From positions 1 to 49,639 of the forward strand of contig JAFDEE010000036.1 in NCBI GenBank assembly GCA_019310525.1: DNA of 49,639 nt. The letters run 5' to 3'. Shown here piece after piece: positions 35,152 through 44,667 of the stretch. The notes below the pieces were generated by a model. The model was not told the origin of the DNA, did not search any database, and saw nothing but the letters and a program-made list of their open reading frames with translations. Every line of letters begins with the position of its first letter. Position 1 is the first letter of the stretch. Made by a program: the position numbers and the translations under genes. The DNA is from Deltaproteobacteria bacterium (lineage in GTDB: Bacteria; Desulfobacterota; DSM-4660; Desulfatiglandales; HGW-15).

Positions 35152-36333
35152 TTACGAAAGAAGGCCCGTGATCATGCCGGCGACCTGGCGGGCGATGGCC
35201 ATGGAGGCGGTCAGACCCGGGCTGTCGATACCAAGGAGATGGATACAGCGCGGGAAGCGGGGATCAGGTTCAATGACGAAGTCCGGAAATCCCCTAAGCC
35301 TGGCCTGGAGGCCCGCCTGGTGCCAAATCAAGTCGTCCTTGCGTAACCCCGGGAAAAAGGGCTTGACCAGTTCTACGAACTCATCCGGCCCGGTTCGCAC
35401 CTCCATCCATTTTTCCCTGTCCCCGACGGCTGCCAACCGCGGTCCGACCGTAACCGTTGAACCCAATGCGGGGGGCCAGGAGAAGTCCTTGAAGGTGGGG
35501 GTCAGATGCACCCCCACAGTGAAATGGGCGCCATGGGGGGTATGCACAATCCGCGGCGTCGGATAGATGTTCCTCCCGGCCACCCTGAGTTCGAACCGCC
35601 GATTCCCATAAAATTTATAGCTTTCCCCCTTGACGGGATCCAGGACATAGGGAGAACGGGGATTCAACTGCCGGGCCAGGAGATCTGCATCAACACCTGC
35701 CGCGTTGACCAATACCCGGGCCCGGACCCGTTCTTCGAGACCGTCGCGGTAACGGAGGGTAAGGAGCAAGGAATCAGACCCGCCTCGGATGCCTGTAACC
35801 CTTGTCCCGGCCATGAACTCCACGCCCGCCTCCCGGGCATGGGTATGGAGGCGGTAGACAAGGGCCGCCGGATCAACGATACCGGCGGAGGGCACCCAGA
35901 GGGCGGCCCGGGCGGTTACATTGGGTTCCATGGCACGAACGGCTTCACCCGATATTTTCCTAACCCCGGGCACTCCGTTTTCCCCGGCCCTGTGGAGATA
36001 GAGATCCAAAACCTTCTCTTCTTCTTCCATAGCGGCCACAATGAGCTTGCCGGTCCGGAGTACGGGAACCCTGTGGCGCTCGCAGAAGTTATAGAGGATT
36101 TGATTTCCTTTCACGCAAAGGGCGGCCTTAAGGGGCCGGGTAGTCCGATCATAATAGATCCCGGAATGGATGACCCCGGAATTTCGGGTTGACTGGTTTT
36201 CCCCTTTGGCGATACCGGGGTTTTTTTCAAAGACGAAGATCCCTCGGTGCCTTTTCGACAGTTCCCGGGCAACCGCACAACCAATCACTCCACCACCGAT
36301 GACGGCTATTTGAATCACGTTGTCTGTGCTCAT
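35152..36333 (-). CDS. lhgO: LhgO-family FAD-dependent oxidase/dehydrogenase
   Basis: Resembles L-2-hydroxyglutarate oxidase/dehydrogenase, which turns L-2-hydroxyglutarate into 2-oxoglutarate with electrons going to FAD and the quinone pool or an acceptor. The FAD motif is IGGGVIGCAVARELS (residues 12-26). The family-typical NSGVIHSGIYYDRTTRPLKA and KGNQILYNFCERHRVP follow, with the late GIDSPGLTASMAIA. At 393 aa it has the usual length. Related enzymes act on other 2-hydroxy acids or glycerol-3-phosphate, so the substrate is inferred. It lies downstream of the AbfD-like gene on the same strand with a 280-nt gap in which I see no gene. Confidence 0.82.
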   Translation of the reverse strand: MSTDNVIQIAVIGGGVIGCAVARELSKRHRGIFVFEKNPGIAKGENQSTRNSGVIHSGIYYDRTTRPLKAALCVKGNQILYNFCERHRVPVLRTGKLIVAAMEEEEKVLDLYLHRAGENGVPGVRKISGEAVRAMEPNVTARAALWVPSAGIVDPAALVYRLHTHAREAGVEFMAGTRVTGIRGGSDSLLLTLRYRDGLEERVRARVLVNAAGVDADLLARQLNPRSPYVLDPVKGESYKFYGNRRFELRVAGRNIYPTPRIVHTPHGAHFTVGVHLTPTFKDFSWPPALGSTVTVGPRLAAVGDREKWMEVRTGPDEFVELVKPFFPGLRKDDLIWHQAGLQARLRGFPDFVIEPDPRFPRCIHLLGIDSPGLTASMAIARQVAGMITGLLS

Positions 36334-36613
36334 ACCTTTCTATGCAAAAGTGGAAGAAATCAAGGAGGGAGTCAGAAGAATCTGTCAATTCTACCACGAA
36401 AAGACGGGCTAGGCGTCATCTCTCCTCGTGGGCCTGTCGATGGACATCGAAGGACCCCGGGGTTCTCTGCGCTAGCCCGACCGTTCCATGGCCACCCAGG
36501 GAAACCATCTCGTGCCGACTTGCCTGTGCTTTTTCAAGGATCCGCCCCGGGGCCCGGGAGGCAGTGAGGGGCGTTTCCCTTGACATGGCGGGATAGTCGC
36601 CGGAGTCGACATA

Positions 36614-38095
36614 TCAGGCATCTTCTTTTTCCTGAAGCGGCCTTTCTTTCAGATTCAGGGTTTCCTTTACGAGATCCTTTTCCCGGTCATAGTTGATCAC
36701 GCGCTGTAGCATGATCTTCTGGGCCATGACAGGCCCGGCCCCATGCCAGGTTCCTACTCCGTGAAGCCCTGCGGTCCAGTTCTGAAGGAGTTTGTGGACC
36801 TTGAGGATGTTCTCCGTGGGTTCACTGGACCCAAAGCTGTAAAATTCCTCCACGTAGTCTTTTACAGCCGGGTTTTTCAACTCCTTGAGGGAGGGCATGG
36901 TAACGAGCAGACCCCCTCCGATATCCCCGGCCAGGGCCATAACCCTCCAGAAGGCATTGCAGATGTTGAGTTTGGCCACATTGCCCATGAGTTCATCCGG
37001 GAGAAAGACGCCGGATCCCACCGGCTCTTCTTCCCCCCGATGGGCCGCCGCAAGCCCGCAGGCCCGCCCCGTCTCTCTCAAGACCACCATTTCAGCCAGT
37101 TGTTCGTTGATGTGGGCCGCCTTCTCAAGACCCTTGTATTCCTGGATCAGTTTGGAGGCCCCGATGATCTGGTTCATGAAGCCCACCTTGCAGGTGCCCC
37201 CGCAGGTCATACGGTGGGTCCTTGCGAAACGGGTCACCAGCTTGACGGAGTAAGGGGTCTCCCCGCAGTGAAAGACCCTATCCCAGGGAACGAACACGTT
37301 ATCAAAAACCACCATAGAGGTCTCCCGCTGGCCGAACACGGGATTTCCGAGTTCTTCAGGCCCGTCGGCCAGATCCCTTTCGGCGGAATAGGGGGTATAC
37401 TGGCAGACAAAGGTGATACCTTCCGCATCCACGGGTGTGGCGAAGGCCAGAGCATAATCCTCTTCCCCCGGATAGTGAGCGGCCTGTGGGAGGACCACCA
37501 GCTCGTGGCAGGCATAGGCCCCGCTGATGTTGATCTTGGCCCCCCTTACCCGGATACCCTCCTTGTTTCGATCCACCACCTTCAAGGAGAGGTAAGGATC
37601 CGGCCAGTCCAGGGTCTTCCTGTTCCGCCCTCCCCTCGGCTCCGTAAGGGCTCCGGCGACCGCTAAATCCTTCCTCTGGACCTCCTTCAAGTACTCCAGG
37701 AAACGAGGATAGTAGGAGGTCCCAAGATCCCGGTCCATCTCCCAACAGGTGCCGGCCAGGGCATGAAAAGCATCGTACCCCACGCAACGATAGATACAGG
37801 TGCCCAGCCTTTCCGCCGTAAAGGTGCCAGCCTCGGCCTTTTTGAGAAGGTCTTCTCTGCTGGCACTAACATAGGTATAACGATTGACTACATCATCTAC
37901 CAACGGAGAATAACAGGTCATGATCTCCCTTGAATCGGGATCCAGGGCCCACCGGTAGCTCGCTTTATTGGCCTCAACCACCGTGCGGGTATTCCTGTTT
38001 TCAAGAACGTTTTCCACCCTTTTTCCGTTCATGAAGATACGGGGATGCAGATCTTTTAAGGATTCTTCGAATTCCTCGGGTGTCATCAGGGGCAT
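36614..38095 (-). CDS. 4-hydroxybutyryl-CoA dehydratase / 4-HPA 3-hydroxylase family enzyme
   Basis: The family holds flavin monooxygenases and the oxygen-sensitive, [4Fe-4S]/FAD 4-hydroxybutyryl-CoA dehydratase (AbfD). The cluster ligands of AbfD have clear counterparts: Cys100 and Cys104 (CIYRC), His294 and Cys302 (THRMTCGGTCKVG). From memory the His-Cys spacing in AbfD is one residue shorter, and an extra Cys298 lies between. GALTEPRG, the conserved RGAK stretch and VVFDNVFVPWDR fit the fold. The 493-aa length matches AbfD. AGGAGGAG lies 5 nt before the ATG at 38095; a longer frame to 38158 lacks this. The cluster ligands argue for a dehydratase or isomerase over a monooxygenase. Confidence 0.82.
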   Translation of the reverse strand: MPLMTPEEFEESLKDLHPRIFMNGKRVENVLENRNTRTVVEANKASYRWALDPDSREIMTCYSPLVDDVVNRYTYVSASREDLLKKAEAGTFTAERLGTCIYRCVGYDAFHALAGTCWEMDRDLGTSYYPRFLEYLKEVQRKDLAVAGALTEPRGGRNRKTLDWPDPYLSLKVVDRNKEGIRVRGAKINISGAYACHELVVLPQAAHYPGEEDYALAFATPVDAEGITFVCQYTPYSAERDLADGPEELGNPVFGQRETSMVVFDNVFVPWDRVFHCGETPYSVKLVTRFARTHRMTCGGTCKVGFMNQIIGASKLIQEYKGLEKAAHINEQLAEMVVLRETGRACGLAAAHRGEEEPVGSGVFLPDELMGNVAKLNICNAFWRVMALAGDIGGGLLVTMPSLKELKNPAVKDYVEEFYSFGSSEPTENILKVHKLLQNWTAGLHGVGTWHGAGPVMAQKIMLQRVINYDREKDLVKETLNLKERPLQEKEDA

Positions 38096-38164
38096 AGTTC
38101 TCCTCCTTTTCCTAAAGGTTGTTCCACTAGGACCCCAAAATCCAGGATCTCTGCGCAATGTTAT

Positions 38165-38287
38165 GAGACCTTTGAAAAACGTTCAATTTTGTTCAAGGTC
38201 AAGCCTCCGGCCCGTAAGGCCTACGCCCCGGAGGGGAAGGCGAAAATTTTAACCACAGGAATACATTGAAGTATTTCCAAAGGTCTC
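38165..38287 (-). repeat. Mosaic palindromic repeat, copy E (GAGACCTTTG-type ends)
   Basis: A compact 123-bp copy bounded by GAGACCTTTG and CAAAGGTCTC and flanked directly by GTTAT at 38160-38164 and 38288-38292. It contains the reverse core (AATTTTGTTCAAGGTCAAG, then GAAGGCGAAAATTTTAACC, then AATACATTGAAGTATT) and a CCTCCGG...CCGGAGG-like hairpin shared with copy F. The rest of 38288-38404 shows nothing recognisable. Confidence 0.85.
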
Positions 38288-38404
38288 GTTATTACAGGCG
38301 TTCCCTTTGCCGGGAGGCGGGGGCGAACGGCTTGAACGGGTCCGGGGAAATCCGGGGTGAACCCCTGGGACCTAAGACTTAACCCTGGGGGAAGATCTTT
38401 CCTG

Positions 38405-40156
38405 TCAAAACCGGGGCAAACGCAGGACTCGGTAGCCCTTTTTCCGCAGGAAATCGGTGATATCGCCTGGCAGGTTCACAGGCGTGGCCAGGATCCTTTC
38501 ACCTGACTGTCCAAGAAAAGTGATCCCCGGCACGGTGATCTGGATGTTCCTCCGGTCGGTACGCTCTGCCGTCAGGAAGGTATGGGGCGATGAATCAAAG
38601 GCAGTCCCAAGGAAAGCCAGCGTCTTCGAGACCAAGGCACCCGGATCTTTTTCGTCGTGCAGGCTCAGGACGGAAAAACCATGATCTTTAAGGAGAGTCA
38701 GGATCTCTCCACCCAGGTCAGAGAGATCCACGATGGAATCCTTTCCGGCAATGTTAAGGAAAAAATCCGCCTTGATCTTCACATTGAAATCAGTCCCCTT
38801 GTCCTGATAAACGGGAATTTCCAGATCCCTGGAATATGAATGTCCGGTCAATTCCAACAGTGAAGCGACCAGATCCCCCGGGGTATCCCCTCCAGGCAAT
38901 GTCTCCTGCGGAGGAAGGGATTCTTCCCCGGCACTCGCCGCCTCCTCGGAAGGGTACTCGACATACCGGATTCCCAATCCCTTCAGATATCTTTTCACCT
39001 CCAGAGGCACCTTCGGGGTCTGATCATCAAGGAGGGCCAGGGCGATGATCTGGGCTGCCTCACCATTGGAGCCTGCACCCGTCTTGATAATCCAGTCGGC
39101 CGTGACGCGCACGGGAAGATCCCCACCGATCTCAAGGGGTTCGCCTCCCTCCTTGACCTCCGTGTATCCGCAAAAGGGCAAAATCTTCTCAAGGGCGCCT
39201 CTCAGGCTCTCGCCCGATGGGAGGCTCAGGACCTTGTAATTTTTCCAGTTGGATTCAATAACTTGGGCCATTCGAGAGGGAAGCTCACGGTTTAGATCCA
39301 GGATGACCCGATGGCCGTTCGCCAGATTGATGATCGGAAAGGATGCGGCATTGAGCTCCACCTGTCCCCCGGATTTCAAGGGGATGAAATGTTGCCCGGA
39401 ATCCACCCACTCCTCGCCCATCTCACGAAAGACGGCGCCCAGTTGAAGAGCGAGCTGAGAATAATCTTCCCGGGTACTTTCCTTCTGGATTTCTGGAGGC
39501 TTCTTGGTTTCCGGAGGCCGACTCGGAACGGGTGATCGCACCACCTGGGGGGAATAGACCGGGAGCCTGAGTTTCTGATTCGGATAAATACGATTGAGAT
39601 CACGGATGGATGGATTCAGCCTCTTCACCAGATCAAGGTATTCATTGTATAGTTGCCTGCGGGGAATATTATAGCGTCTCTTGATCACCTTGATGAGGCT
39701 GTCCCCTGGACGGACCGTATAGTTTTCAAGGGGGAGATCCTTCAAGTCTTCAAGGGAGATCGGCGTTTCCGGAGGCAACTTGGGACTGGTTCGAGAGCCG
39801 GCGTTGACGGGTGTGACGGTCAAGGGGATGATGATCTCCTGGCCCGGATATACCATGTCCAGATTCGAGAGGGACGTATTGAGTTTTTTTAAAAGCGCCA
39901 GGATCTCGGAAAGGTTTCTCTTTTCCAGAAGGCCTCTCTCCCTTAAGAGTTGCCAGAGATGGTCCCCCTTTTTCACCTGATAAGTCTCCGCAAGGACCTT
40001 TCTCCCTTCCACCTCAATGATTTCCTTGTCCTCCTCGGCCGTCTGGACAAGGGAAATGGAGTAAGTATCCTCGGATCCCTCCTGGGATTGCACCGGATAG
40101 GGGGATCCCAGCAGGATAAGGCAGATGAGCAATAAGCGGCTCAGTCTCTTTGCCAT
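38405..40156 (-). CDS. Secreted LysM-domain protein with large uncharacterised C-terminal region
   Basis: A 583-aa exported protein. The signal peptide is RLSRLLLICLILLGSPYPVQS, cut near SQEG. Two LysM-like modules follow, at about residues 58-112 (YQVKKGDHLWQLL...VYPGQEIIIP) and 146-200 (YTVRPGDSLIKVI...IYPNQKLRLP), which should bind peptidoglycan; both carry longer inserts than a standard 45-aa LysM. A proline-rich linker (PSRPPETKKPPEIQ) leads to about 360 residues of mixed alpha/beta sequence that I do not recognise. Probably periplasmic and cell-wall associated. Divergent from smc. Confidence 0.8.
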   Translation of the reverse strand: MAKRLSRLLLICLILLGSPYPVQSQEGSEDTYSISLVQTAEEDKEIIEVEGRKVLAETYQVKKGDHLWQLLRERGLLEKRNLSEILALLKKLNTSLSNLDMVYPGQEIIIPLTVTPVNAGSRTSPKLPPETPISLEDLKDLPLENYTVRPGDSLIKVIKRRYNIPRRQLYNEYLDLVKRLNPSIRDLNRIYPNQKLRLPVYSPQVVRSPVPSRPPETKKPPEIQKESTREDYSQLALQLGAVFREMGEEWVDSGQHFIPLKSGGQVELNAASFPIINLANGHRVILDLNRELPSRMAQVIESNWKNYKVLSLPSGESLRGALEKILPFCGYTEVKEGGEPLEIGGDLPVRVTADWIIKTGAGSNGEAAQIIALALLDDQTPKVPLEVKRYLKGLGIRYVEYPSEEAASAGEESLPPQETLPGGDTPGDLVASLLELTGHSYSRDLEIPVYQDKGTDFNVKIKADFFLNIAGKDSIVDLSDLGGEILTLLKDHGFSVLSLHDEKDPGALVSKTLAFLGTAFDSSPHTFLTAERTDRRNIQITVPGITFLGQSGERILATPVNLPGDITDFLRKKGYRVLRLPRF

Positions 40157-40471
40157 GGGGAATGATCCGGTTTTTTTCGGTTTCCTGTGCCGCCCCCGCT
40201 GGTGTAATGTCCACCGATAAATATGTATTCAGGCAGTGGGGAGCGTCGCTAAGCGCGGACAAACGAGCCATTTATGGATAGAAACCAGTGTAATGAGTCC
40301 TCCTGGAGGGTGTCAACGCTTTTCTCAAGGAGAAGGAAACTATACTAGATATGGTTTACCTGAAATTCAAATATACAGCATATGGTGTTTAATCTTTACA
40401 AAAGTCCTCTCATCTGGTATTCATGGAGAGCCTGAAGGAACAAGTTTTTCCGTAGGCAGGGAGGAAAGTTC
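40157..40471. other. Divergent intergenic region between the LysM gene and smc
   Basis: 315 nt. It holds a degraded ATCCATAAAT-type repeat (40210-40287, TCCACCGATAAAT...ATTTATGGATAG) flanked by the 8-bp direct repeat GTGTAATG (40202-40209 and 40288-40295). TATACT at 40341 may be a -10 element for smc, but no good -35 is seen. Confidence 0.55.
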
Positions 40472-43400
40472 ATGAAAATCAAGAAGATCTTCATGACTGG
40501 ATTTAAATCCTTCATGGATCGGCAGGAAGTCACCTTCCCTGATGGATTGAGCGCGATTGTCGGACCCAACGGAAGCGGCAAGAGCAATATCGTGGATGCC
40601 ATCCGGTGGGCCCTGGGTGAACAAAGCGCCAAGCTCCTCAGGGGCCGTAATATGGAGGACGTCATATTTGGAGGGGCCGATGGGTTCAAGCCCCTTGGAA
40701 TGGCGGAGGTCTCGGTCGTTTTCGAAAACGGGGACGGGTCATTCCCCCCGGAGTTTTCCCATCAAACCGAACTCTCTGTTACAAGGAGGCTTTACAGGTC
40801 CGGAGAGAGTGAGTATCTGCTCAACAATGTTCCCTGCCGCCTCAAGGATATCCAGGAAATATTCATGGACACGGGGCTGGGAAACCGGACTTACTCCATC
40901 ATAGGACAGGGGAAAATCAGCGACATCATTGAACAGCGGCCCGAGGAGACCAGGGCAATGCTGGAAGAGGCTGCCGGGATCACCAAGTACAAGAAAAAGG
41001 TGGAAGAGGCCCGCCGCAAGATCGAGCTGACGAAAGGGAACCTCCAGAGAGTGGAGGATATCCTGGTGGAAGTGGAGAGGCAGATGAGATCCCTTAAGCG
41101 CCAGGCAGGGAAGGCCCGGCGTTACAAGGAGATCAGCCGAGAGATCCAGCGCCTCGAACTGATCCTCAGCGCCCATGCCTACCAGGACTTGACCCAGAAG
41201 GCAGGGGATCAAGGCAAATCCCTCGAAGAACTCGTCCGGGAAGAGCTTTCCTTGAATACGGCTTTTTCGGGAATCCAGGCCCGTCTCCAGGCCATGGGCC
41301 TTGAACTGGAGGAAAAAGACAAAAGAATTTCAGGGCTCAAGGAGACATATTTCCAACTGAAAGACCGGGTCCACCAAAAAGAGGCCTCCCTTGAATCCAT
41401 GGCGATCGAAAAGCGGATGCAGGAAGAGATGAAAGACCGCCTGGAGAAAGAACGGGAAGAACTGGGTAAAAAGCTGACCCGGCTTCGGGAAGAGAGGGAG
41501 CGGATCCTTGAAAAGATTGAAGGCGTCCGCCGGGCCTCCGACGAACTGGAGGAGCAGATTTCCACACTGGAAGAACGGATCAAAGGGAGGCAGGCACTTC
41601 TCAAGGAGGCAAGGGAAGTCTACGAAGAGGCCAGGACCAGGGTTCATTCCCGCACCTCCAAGGAGATGAGCCTGGCCCAGGAATCCGGATATCTCAATGA
41701 CAGGATAAGGGAAATCACCGACAGCCGCACTAGACTTGAAAAAGAAAAGGAGGAGATCGAACGCAAACTCGAGACCGTCGCCCGGGCCGGAGAGCGAAAG
41801 GCCGAGGTGCGACAGGCCCTCATGGAAAAGCTCCAGGCCATCGAACAGGACCTGGAGCGCAAAAGGGAAGAGGTAGATGAATTAACCCGGCTCCGACAGG
41901 ATTTGGAGGCCAAACTTCGGGTTATCGATGCGGACCTCAACCGGTACGGTTCGCGGCTGGCGACCCTTCGGTCTATGTCGGAAAATTTCGAAGGATTCAA
42001 GATCGGGGTGCGCACCGTTATGAAGGCCTCAGAGCTTGAAGCCCACAGGGAAGGCCGAATCATCGGACTTGTGGCTGACATCCTCGGGGTACCTCCGGAG
42101 TACGAACAGGCGGTCGAGTCCGTGCTTGGAGACAAGCTCCAGTACGTAATCGTGGAAAGCCAGAGAGACGGAAAAGAGGCGGTCTATTACCTCAAGGAAA
42201 AGAAGCGTGGAAAGAGTAGTTTCGTGCCCCTAGCAGAACTGAAGGGAAACGGACTCACAGAAGGTAAAAACGGACACCCGCTCCTGCGTGATCTTGTTTC
42301 CGTTCCGCAGCAGTACAAAAAGCTGGCGGACATACTCCTTGGCAACGCCGTGCTCGTGGAAGACCTGGAACAGGCTGTTGCGGAATGGTCCGCAAACGGA
42401 AAGGATCACTGCCTGGTCACCCGGGACGGGGACATGGTGGACGCCTCGGGGATTATCAGTGGAGGGGCCTTGGCCAATTCCTCCCGCGGAATCCTCGGCC
42501 GAAAGAGGGAGATCCATGAGCTTCAGGAAAAGGTAAATACCCTGGAAAAATCCAAAAGGGATCTTGAAGATCGTTTAGGCCATATCTCCATTGAAATCGA
42601 AAAAAATCAGGAGCTATTAGAAGAGTTGACCCAAGAGAAGTCCAATTGTCAGGAAAGAATCACGGATCTGGACAAGGAAAACTTCCGATTGAGCCACGAA
42701 ATGGATCAACTCGAAAGGCTGTCTGAACGCATCTTGGAGGAACTGGAGAGGAAGGGCAGGGAACAAAACCGCCACCGGGAGGCCCTTGAAAAAATCCATT
42801 CGGAGCTGGAACAGTGTAAGGAGATCCGGGAACAGGAAGAAGCCTTTTTCCATGAAAAGGAATTTGAGTTGAGGGAGAGCGAAGAGGAACTGGACCGTTA
42901 CCGGGAGGAACTCTCCGGTCTGAAGACATCACATAGCCGCATAGGGGAGGAGGAAAGGGGCCTGAGGAGAGAGGTTGAACGCATCGACGATTTCACCCTT
43001 GAAGCAGAAGAGAGGATTGACAGGATCGGAGACGAAATCTCCGAGAGTATCAGGAGATTCAAGGAATACACGGTTCGCGAAGAGGTTCTCCGGGAAGAAC
43101 TCGGTAGGCTCTATACTAAGCTGGAAGATGCCAAAGAAAATGTCGGCGCTGCCGAACGTGAAAGGAACATTCTCTGGAGCAAAATCCATGATAAAGAAAA
43201 AAAGTCGGAAGAACTGAGGGGACTCCTGGAAGAGGTTAAGGAAAAAATCCATTTGGCCAAGATGGAACAGTCGGAAATCAAGTTCAAGATCGAGGCCTTG
43301 GTCGAGTCCTGCCGTGAAAAGTTCAATCTGGACCTTCCTCAAGCCTATCGATCCCATCTGGTGGAGGACTTCTCTCTTTCTGAGACCAAGGAAAGGCTTG

Positions 43401-44038
43401 AACACCAGAAGCGACTCAAGGAAAGGCTGGGAGAGGTGAACCTCACGGCCATCCAGGAACACGAAGCCCTCAAGGAACGACACCAATTCATAGTCGAGCA
43501 AAAAAGCGATCTGCTCCGGTCCATGGACTCCTTGAACCAGGCCATCCGGAAAATCAACAAGACCTCACTGGAAAAATTCATGAAGACTTTCAGGGAGGTG
43601 GATGAAAAATTGAAGGAGGTGTTCCCGATCCTTTTCAACGGTGGAACGGCTGCCCTGAAACTCGTTGACGAGACCAGGCCGCTGGAAAGCGGAGTACTTG
43701 TTGAGGTCCAACCTCCGGGCAAGAAGTTGAGTCATATGGGGCTGCTTTCCGGAGGGGAAAAGGCCTTGGTGGCTATGGCCCTCCTGTTCTCCATGTACCT
43801 CATCAAGCCGAGTCCTTTCTGCCTCCTGGATGAGGTGGATGCTCCTCTGGACGAAGCCAACGTGGATCGCTTCAACAACCTCCTGAGGGAAATCGGAAAG
43901 TTTTCTCAGATCATCATGGTGACCCACAGCAGGAAATCCATGGAGATCGCCGACAGGCTTTACGGTGTAACCATGGAGAAAAAGGGAGTGTCCAAGCTGG
44001 TCTCCGTGAACCTTGAAAAGTTCCGCAGTGACAATTGA
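40472..44038 (+). CDS. smc: Chromosome segregation ATPase SMC
   Basis: A condensin subunit that organises and segregates the chromosome. The N-terminal head has the FKSFMDRQEVTFPDGLSAIV stretch and Walker A GPNGSGKSN. Long coiled coils (about 170-510 and 690-1010) flank a hinge near 525-680 (GFKIGVRTVMKASELEAHR, later GGALANSSRGILG). The C-terminal head has the signature LLSGGEKALVAMALLF and Walker B PFCLLDEVDAPLDEANV. The 1188 aa are standard. GGGAGGA lies 7 nt before the ATG. No scpA or scpB is adjacent. Confidence 0.97.
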   Translation: MKIKKIFMTGFKSFMDRQEVTFPDGLSAIVGPNGSGKSNIVDAIRWALGEQSAKLLRGRNMEDVIFGGADGFKPLGMAEVSVVFENGDGSFPPEFSHQTELSVTRRLYRSGESEYLLNNVPCRLKDIQEIFMDTGLGNRTYSIIGQGKISDIIEQRPEETRAMLEEAAGITKYKKKVEEARRKIELTKGNLQRVEDILVEVERQMRSLKRQAGKARRYKEISREIQRLELILSAHAYQDLTQKAGDQGKSLEELVREELSLNTAFSGIQARLQAMGLELEEKDKRISGLKETYFQLKDRVHQKEASLESMAIEKRMQEEMKDRLEKEREELGKKLTRLREERERILEKIEGVRRASDELEEQISTLEERIKGRQALLKEAREVYEEARTRVHSRTSKEMSLAQESGYLNDRIREITDSRTRLEKEKEEIERKLETVARAGERKAEVRQALMEKLQAIEQDLERKREEVDELTRLRQDLEAKLRVIDADLNRYGSRLATLRSMSENFEGFKIGVRTVMKASELEAHREGRIIGLVADILGVPPEYEQAVESVLGDKLQYVIVESQRDGKEAVYYLKEKKRGKSSFVPLAELKGNGLTEGKNGHPLLRDLVSVPQQYKKLADILLGNAVLVEDLEQAVAEWSANGKDHCLVTRDGDMVDASGIISGGALANSSRGILGRKREIHELQEKVNTLEKSKRDLEDRLGHISIEIEKNQELLEELTQEKSNCQERITDLDKENFRLSHEMDQLERLSERILEELERKGREQNRHREALEKIHSELEQCKEIREQEEAFFHEKEFELRESEEELDRYREELSGLKTSHSRIGEEERGLRREVERIDDFTLEAEERIDRIGDEISESIRRFKEYTVREEVLREELGRLYTKLEDAKENVGAAERERNILWSKIHDKEKKSEELRGLLEEVKEKIHLAKMEQSEIKFKIEALVESCREKFNLDLPQAYRSHLVEDFSLSETKERLEHQKRLKERLGEVNLTAIQEHEALKERHQFIVEQKSDLLRSMDSLNQAIRKINKTSLEKFMKTFREVDEKLKEVFPILFNGGTAALKLVDETRPLESGVLVEVQPPGKKLSHMGLLSGGEKALVAMALLFSMYLIKPSPFCLLDEVDAPLDEANVDRFNNLLREIGKFSQIIMVTHSRKSMEIADRLYGVTMEKKGVSKLVSVNLEKFRSDN

Positions 44039-44149
44039 TCACTCAAACCGAATTGAATATCCAATAACCCCACCTTACCGCCCCCGGTTTCGATCTTTTC
44101 ACCCGGAACCCTTTTCAATCTGACGGGATTCCGAGGAGTTTATTAATCA

Positions 44150-44375
44150 GTTTCCATCCATAAATAGGCAATTTTGTTCAAGGTCAAGCCTCCGGCCCGT
44201 AAGGCCTACGCCCCGCTTGGTATGCCAAGCGGGACAGGCATACATACATTGAAGTATTTCGAGGATTAAAATCTGAGCCTGACGCAGCCTGTCCGCCGCT
44301 GTTTGGCGGGCTTGTCACGCCGTAGCCTTAGCGAAGGCGGAAGATTGGGGAAAAGGGCCGTTTATGGATGGACAC
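44150..44375 (-). repeat. Mosaic palindromic repeat, copy F (ATCCATAAAT-type ends)
   Basis: Inverted ends GTTTCCATCCATAAAT and GTTTATGGATGGACAC are flanked by TAATCA (44144-44149) and TGATCA (44376-44381), a 6-bp direct repeat with one mismatch. It holds the reverse core and two GC-rich hairpins, one (CCGCTTGGTATGCCAAGCGG) like that in copy A. Between here and copy G (44376-44546) no gene is recognised. Confidence 0.82.
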
Positions 44376-44546
44376 TGATCAGCAATCACCGGTTCTGCCG
44401 GTGGTTGCTGGTTTTCAACGACTCCAGGATTACCGATTGCAAGATCAACAGGAATTATTGTACAATTTAATCAAACTTCGGATCTTTTTCTTCTGCCAGC
44501 GACACCGTAGCGATAACTTTCCATCCTCCGGGCAAGTTCCCGCTTT

Positions 44547-44652
44547 GAGCCTGATGCAGCTTGCCCGCCAGCAGTTTGGCGGGCTTGTCATGCCGTACGT
44601 AGTCGTGAGGAGGGCGGAAGATCAGGCAAAAGGGGGCTTTTTCAAAGGTCTC
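44547..44652 (-). repeat. Partial mosaic repeat, copy G
   Basis: Matches the right half of copy F (GAGCCTGATGCAGC, then GTTTGGCGGGCTTGTC, then GGCGGAAGAT) but ends in TTTTTCAAAGGTCTC, the other terminus type. It directly precedes the ribosome site of the next gene. Confidence 0.75.
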
Positions 44653-44667
44653 AAGAAAGGAGGTTGA

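Noticed and set aside
44368-44667. 99-aa open frame before the CX3CH gene
   Set aside because: It covers repeat copies F and G and the spacer; it shares no protein-like features and would read through the ribosome site of the real gene.
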